In this document: piece after piece, positions 59,522-64,000 of the stretch
How positions within the stretch are numbered: position 1 is the stretch's first letter
How the letters are laid out: the number at the start of each line of letters is the position of its first letter
Assembly (NCBI RefSeq): GCF_002999335.1
Contig: NW_020312145.1
Location: forward strand, 1-64,000
DNA: 64,000 nucleotides
Direction: 5' to 3'
From: Cyclospora cayetanensis
Taxonomy: Eukaryota > Apicomplexa > Conoidasida > Eucoccidiorida > Eimeriidae
Notes under the pieces: model-generated
The model's database searches: none
The model's input: only the letters and a program-made list of their open reading frames with translations
What the model was told of the DNA's origin: nothing
Made by a program: the position numbers and the translations under genes

Positions 59522-61733
59522 ATGTGCTCGTGCATGCCAATGATACCCCGCGCAAAAGCCGCAACAGGATGCAGGAGGTGGACTACTCCCTGTACTCTGC
59601 ATGCCCTCCCGCTTCCCATAGGACAGTGCCTTAGTCCTGCAAGACTTCTGGGGGGCCCCTGGATTGCCTGCGCTTGCTTCGCCTCTTTGCCAGCCGCGCG
59701 AAAGCTCCCGTCGGCTTCTTCTGCAGGAAGCTTGAAACCTGCGGCTCCTTGGGGGTATGAGAAGGCTTCAGACTCTCCTCTACAAGCCGCGGGGGAGCTA
59801 GCTTCGCTACAGCTCGCCTCCTCAGAGGAAGGCATGGAGATCTCCCCAGCGGCTCAAGAAGTAGAGACCTTCCCATGGGGATGCCACCCGCAGCTGCAGC
59901 GGATGCAGGTGCTGCAGAAACAGAAGCATCAGGAGCAGCAGCAGCGCGAGGAGCTGCCTGCTGCTGTGCTGCAGCTGCTGCCGTCTACGCTTGCTCGAAG
60001 TGCCCTTGCTACAGCGTCGCAACAACAAACGAAAAGGGCCGGCCTCTTTAGGAGGGGCCCCAAGCTGAATGCAGCTGCAGTCACCATTGAGCTGCATGCG
60101 CTTGCCAGCAGCAGTAGCAAGAACGGCAGTCGTGTCTCAGCCGCAGCCAATACACCAGACATTCTTGTGGAGCGATACGATAGTGCTATACGACGAGAAA
60201 GCGACTGGGAAGAGGAGCGCGAGCTACTGCTAATACTGCTGCAGCGGCAGCAACAGATCCTTCCCTCCCTCAACCTCCAGCAGGTTGCTGTGTCTATGCA
60301 GGCTTTAGGGAACCTTGCCTCGCAGCTGCTTCTGCACGAAAGCACCACTCCTATCATCGCAGGAGTAAGGGAGGCGCTCGCGAGCAGGGCGCGGCAGCTG
60401 TTGCAGCATCAACTCGCAGCAGCAAAAACAGCAGGATACGAAGCATCAAAAGCCGTAGCAGATGCACCAACGGCAGCAGCGCTCCTTGTCAGTGCCGCGG
60501 CTATGGGTAGCCCGCAGCTGCCGCTAGCCAGAGATGCTGCTGTGCTCATTGCACGATTGGCAGCAACAGCAGCAGGAATAACTGAGACAACAGCTGAAAC
60601 AGCTACAGAAGAGGCGCCTAGTGGGCCTCTTCCCTCCTTGGAAGCCTTACATAAAGGATCTCACGCCTCTTCTCCCCAGAGATCCTTAGAGAGTACCCTT
60701 CTCCCGAGACACAACCAACAGCAGCTACGAAAGACGCTATTTGGCATACAGGGGTTGTGTGCCGTGTGCAAGGCCCTTCTGAGCCTAGAGGTGCTGCGCT
60801 ATAGCACCGCTCTTGCTAGTGGGGAGACATCCTCTGCCTCTTTTGAGTGCCGACCACCTTTGCTGCTGCAGGGGGCTTTTGAGCTGCTGCAGTGGGAGCT
60901 AGGGAACGGCCGAGGCAGCAGCCTTAGGGAGAGCGAGGCGCTGTTAGTCATCGATTTGGTGCTGCTGCTTTTGGCAGCGAAGCCTGCTGCAGCAGGAAAA
61001 GAGGTGGCAGCGCAATCAGGAGCGCCAGCGGCAGGAAGCGCAGGGGATACAGCAGAAGCTGCTTTAACACAAGTAGCAGCAAAATGTCTTATTTTGCACA
61101 GCAGTTGGCTTTTGCCTTTCATGGGCCGCCTTCACGACCTCCTCGAAAGCGATGCAGCATCCTGCAGTACTAGCAGCAGAAGCAGATTCGATATATCCGC
61201 CTATGTGTCTCTCTTCTCGTTCGCTGCGGCGTTAAAGGCGGCCTCCTGTCTTGCCCTCGAGGAGACGTCTCTGAGTACCTAAGCCTAAGCACCTGCAGCC
61301 CAACTCTAGCCCTTCCAGATAAAGCATATATATATACATATACCCATGAGCAGTGTCTCTCTCTCTAGCGAGTTTGTTGTAGAAGAGCCCCTTAAAGCCC
61401 TAAAAGGGTTTTGAACTTGTGGTTTAGCGTGTTTTTGCAGATGGCCAAGTGCTTGCGGAAGTGGATCGGTTGGTTCTGCATCTCTGCAGCAAGCGGCTGC
61501 TGCTGTTACAATCTCCTTTCCTGCTTCCTCAAGAGAAAGCCGAGCTCTCTGGGGCTTTCAAACGGTGAGCTGACGGGGAAAATGGCACGTGGTATGTCAA
61601 GGCTCGATGCTTGGAAGGAGAGTGTCGAAAGTAGGGGGATCAAAATTTTGTTTTCGGGTGGACTGATGCCGTGGATGTGCACAGGTTGGGCCTGCTGCTG
61701 CCTGACGTAGGCGAGTTGCCTCAGAGTGCTTAA
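59522..61733 (+). CDS. Helical-repeat (HPR/FAST-like) protein, 641 residues
   Basis: Three exons in consistent phase: 59522-61274 (CTGA|GTACCT), 61441-61564 (AAACG|GTGAGC) and 61685-61733 (stop TAA). The N-terminal 90 residues are Arg/Ala/Ser/Pro-rich with few acids before about residue 85, compatible with an organellar presequence. Residues about 230-640 are Leu/Ala-rich paired helices, for example LNLQQVAVSMQALGNLASQ and then ARRLLQ-type segments, and in exon 2 VLAEVDRLVLHLCSKRLLLL. The pattern resembles heptatricopeptide/FAST repeats, as in the two other helical-repeat genes of the window. No RAP domain is present at the C-terminus, which ends VGELPQSA. Inferred role: organellar RNA binding. 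It lies 640 bp upstream of the CenH3 gene on the same strand. Confidence 0.65.
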
Positions 61734-62371
61734 AGCTGCAAAGCACAGGCCCTTAGGGTTGGGGGTCTTTCAGGAGAATAGGGTCATGAATGTCGCAAGT
61801 GTGCAGCGCTTGAACCCTTTGAGCTAGACTGCCTCCGTATATGCTGCTCGTGGAAGCAAGCGCAGTTCAAGACCAAGCTTTTTTTCTGTGTAACCTTATC
61901 GTTGCGCTTGACGCTGCTGCTTCAGCGGCAGCGTAGGCGGTTTCATGTCGGGGGGAGGGGGGCCCCGTTGCCGCGCAACAGCGCGAGAGGAAGGCGGCAT
62001 ACGGAATGCCACGAATATGAAGTTTAAATGTAAACTAAATGGCCGGGCAGCAGTGCAATGCACAGAACGCCTCCAGCCAGAAACACCGCAGCCACCTACC
62101 GTCCCAGCCCAGTGCAACTTTGCGGTGTCGCTACACCGCGAAGCTGTGGCCGCAGCCTCTCGCACATTTAAAATTTTCGATCAAGAATTTGTTTTATTTC
62201 AACTGTTTCCTGTGTCCTAGTATCTGCAGAAACCTCCCTCCATAATTCCACCGCAGAGCCCTCGGGGGCCCACCGCGTGGAGGGGCTTTGCTGTCTTGTT
62301 CTTTCGAGGGGCCCCCTCGGAAATGGGTGCAACAGCAACCGGTGAGCCTTAGATTTCAAGGCCTCAGCTGG
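61734..62371. other. Intergenic region upstream of CenH3
   Basis: Contains the 3' region of the helical-repeat gene and the presumed promoter of the histone gene. Short frames at 61945-62245 lack any conserved feature. Confidence 0.5.
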
Positions 62372-63320
62372 ATGGCGCGCATCAAAAACAAACCCACCCG
62401 CAAGGGTGTGGGTAACCCCAAGCGGCAGCAGGTCCAGCAACTGCGCAGGAGACCATCTGCTTCCTCCCCCATCAGCCCCGATAGTGACAGCGCCGCGTCT
62501 TCGCCGTCAACGCCTAGCGGCAAATCCCAGCCACCCTCGGGGGGCCCCTCCTCTGGGGGGCCCCTTGGAGGCGCCCCTGGCAGCAGGCAAGTCGGCATAG
62601 GGCACCGACCGCGCCCACACCCGGGGGTCAAAGCGCTTAAAGAGATCCTCAGATACAGGGTAAGGGCGTAACGACTAGGCCATGCTTCCCGCAGTTCCGA
62701 GCTGCATGCAGTAGTTGACATTTTGCATGCGGCGGCGGCGCCTCCGTAGCTTGCGCTGAGTCGGGCCCTTGATTGTGGCATCGCGAGATTCGAGATCACT
62801 GAGAGTGCGAAGTTAGGCTGTGGGTGTTGTGTGCTTTGCAGAACAGCACGGAGTTGCTGATTCCTAGGGCTCCTTTCTTCCGTCTGGTGCGCGAAGTCGC
62901 TCAAAAATTTACGCCTCCATACTTTGGAATGTACAGGCAAGGAAATTCTTGAAATCACGAGTTGAGACTTGACGCGGCTGCGCAAGCGCTCTCGCTTTCG
63001 GCTACACTCGTCACGCTGCATGCAATAGATGGGTCTAAGCGGCGTTCTCATGCCACCGGCGTTGCTGCCTTATTTTCAAAAGCCCCATGGACTCGAACTT
63101 TAGGCCCGCACTGTTTTGCATGAGGCTTCCATAATTCACGGCGCTGTACCTGCCACTATCCTCTTCCGTTTCGCCGTTTCTTTGCCTTATTATCTTCCCA
63201 GTCTGCCCTCCCTCCTCGAATCATCACAGTCTTACGACCCCCTCGAATGTATGAAACCGTGGCTTTTCTTGCATACACATACACACACACACGCACACAC
63301 ATGCACGCACACACATACAC

Positions 63321-63351
<31 letters not shown>

Positions 63352-63934
63352 TACACACACACAGCTAGAGGTGTGTGTTTAATAACTTTTGTTTGATGGA
63401 GAAAGGATCTGCACATCTAGTCTTTGCCTGCCGACCATCCCGGATAGCTAGATATAGAATGGTGTGTATTTGCATGAATGCATTCGTCCGTCACTGTACC
63501 GAAATCCTCATGCTGCCCACATATGCATATCTCTTAGAGGGCGTTGTCTTTAGGATGTGCCCTTTGAAAATCACGAGTATTGGGCTGTCTTGTCTCGTCT
63601 GTATCCATGCACGTGTACATGCATATGTATGCCTTTTCCCCTCCTTTTTCCCATTCTGCTGCTTTTCACCTTTTCCCCAGCTTGTTTCGTTTTGTTTTCT
63701 TGCCAACCTTTCATCTTGAATCCTGCAAGGAACGTGTCAAGACCAGCCCACCGCTTGTCTCCGCGTGCGCTTCTGCGCAGGTTCACCTCGGCGGCTCTTG
63801 AGGCCATACAGTGCGCAGCAGAAGCATTTGTCACGGGGCTGCTTGAGGACTCCAATTTGTGTGCGCTGCATGCGGGACGCGTCACCCTCATGCCAAAAGA
63901 CCTCCACCTTGCCCGGAGGATCAGACACACGTAA
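62372..63934 (+). CDS. CENH3: Centromeric histone H3 variant (CENP-A / CenH3)
   Basis: Three exons: 62372-62659 (AGG|GTAAGG), 62842-62936 (ACAG|GCAAGG, a GC donor) and 63781-63934; 178 residues. The start [12 protein letters not shown] parallels MARTKQT of H3. The alpha-N and alpha-1 helices read [19 protein letters not shown] and [12 protein letters not shown]. The region after loop 1 reads [20 protein letters not shown], and the C-terminus [26 protein letters not shown] is the CENP-A form, not the HAKRVTI of canonical H3. The loop-1 region is about four residues longer than in H3, and the tail between residues 25 and 80 is Ser/Pro/Gly-rich and unlike H3; both features mark a centromeric variant. 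It replaces H3 in centromeric nucleosomes and directs kinetochore assembly. Without the GC donor the middle exon runs to a stop within four codons. Confidence 0.95.
63266..63363. repeat. CA/CATA microsatellite in a CenH3 intron
   Basis: About 100 bp of cacaca and cacata units within the 844-bp second intron of the CenH3 gene. Confidence 0.95.
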
Positions 63935-64000
63935 AAGCTGCATGCAATCCGACACTGTAGGATTGGGTAGCACAACCCCCCAGAAGCACTCGCATCTGGG

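Overview
The window looks like nuclear DNA from a coccidian apicomplexan of the Eimeria/Cyclospora type. I infer this from very dense CAG/CTG triplet runs inside exons (read as poly-Gln, Ala, Ser, Asn or Leu depending on frame), short GT-AG introns, proteins with apicoplast-like and mitochondrion-like leaders, and recognisable eukaryotic single-copy genes. The species cannot be fixed from sequence alone. There is no operon structure, and genes occur on both strands. Many long open frames in the triplet-rich exons are shadows of the real frame.

Layout. About 0.9-6 kb (minus) holds a leucine-rich-repeat protein with a 16-bp minisatellite in an intron. At 9.7-11.2 kb (minus) lies a membrane/coiled-coil protein. 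At 12.65-22.75 kb (plus) is a giant eight-exon RAP-domain protein of about 3,006 residues. At 23.1-24.2 kb (minus) is a bacterial-type ribosomal protein uL29 with an apicoplast-style leader. At 24.8-29.5 kb (plus) is a second helical-repeat (HPR/FAST-like) protein. At 30.5-33.65 kb (minus) is CNOT9/CAF40 in seven exons, reconstructed with matching phases. At 33.8-34.7 kb is a small unknown gene, and at 35.8-37.3 kb (minus) cytochrome c in five exons. The stretch 37.3-43.5 kb is gene-poor, with one small candidate gene at 39.0-39.4 kb.

From 43.5-45.3 kb (minus) there is a 599-residue protein with a beta-propeller-like character. The stretch 45.3-49.4 kb is gene-poor. At 49.5-52.4 kb (plus) is a charged multi-exon protein of unknown role. 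At 52.8-54.4 kb (minus) is a HAD-family phosphoglycolate/p-nitrophenyl phosphatase. At 55.1-56.9 kb (plus) is a MerC-domain membrane protein with a His-rich loop. At 59.5-61.7 kb (plus) is a third helical-repeat protein, and at 62.4-63.9 kb (plus) the centromeric histone H3 variant (CENP-A/CenH3).

The main theme is organelle biology: three large helical-repeat or RAP proteins of the kind that handle organellar RNA, an apicoplast-type ribosomal protein, cytochrome c and a MerC protein. CNOT9 (mRNA deadenylation complex) and CenH3 (centromere identity) are the best-supported individual identifications. Exon coordinates were derived by hand from splice signals, reading phase and family alignment; they are predictions, not transcript data.
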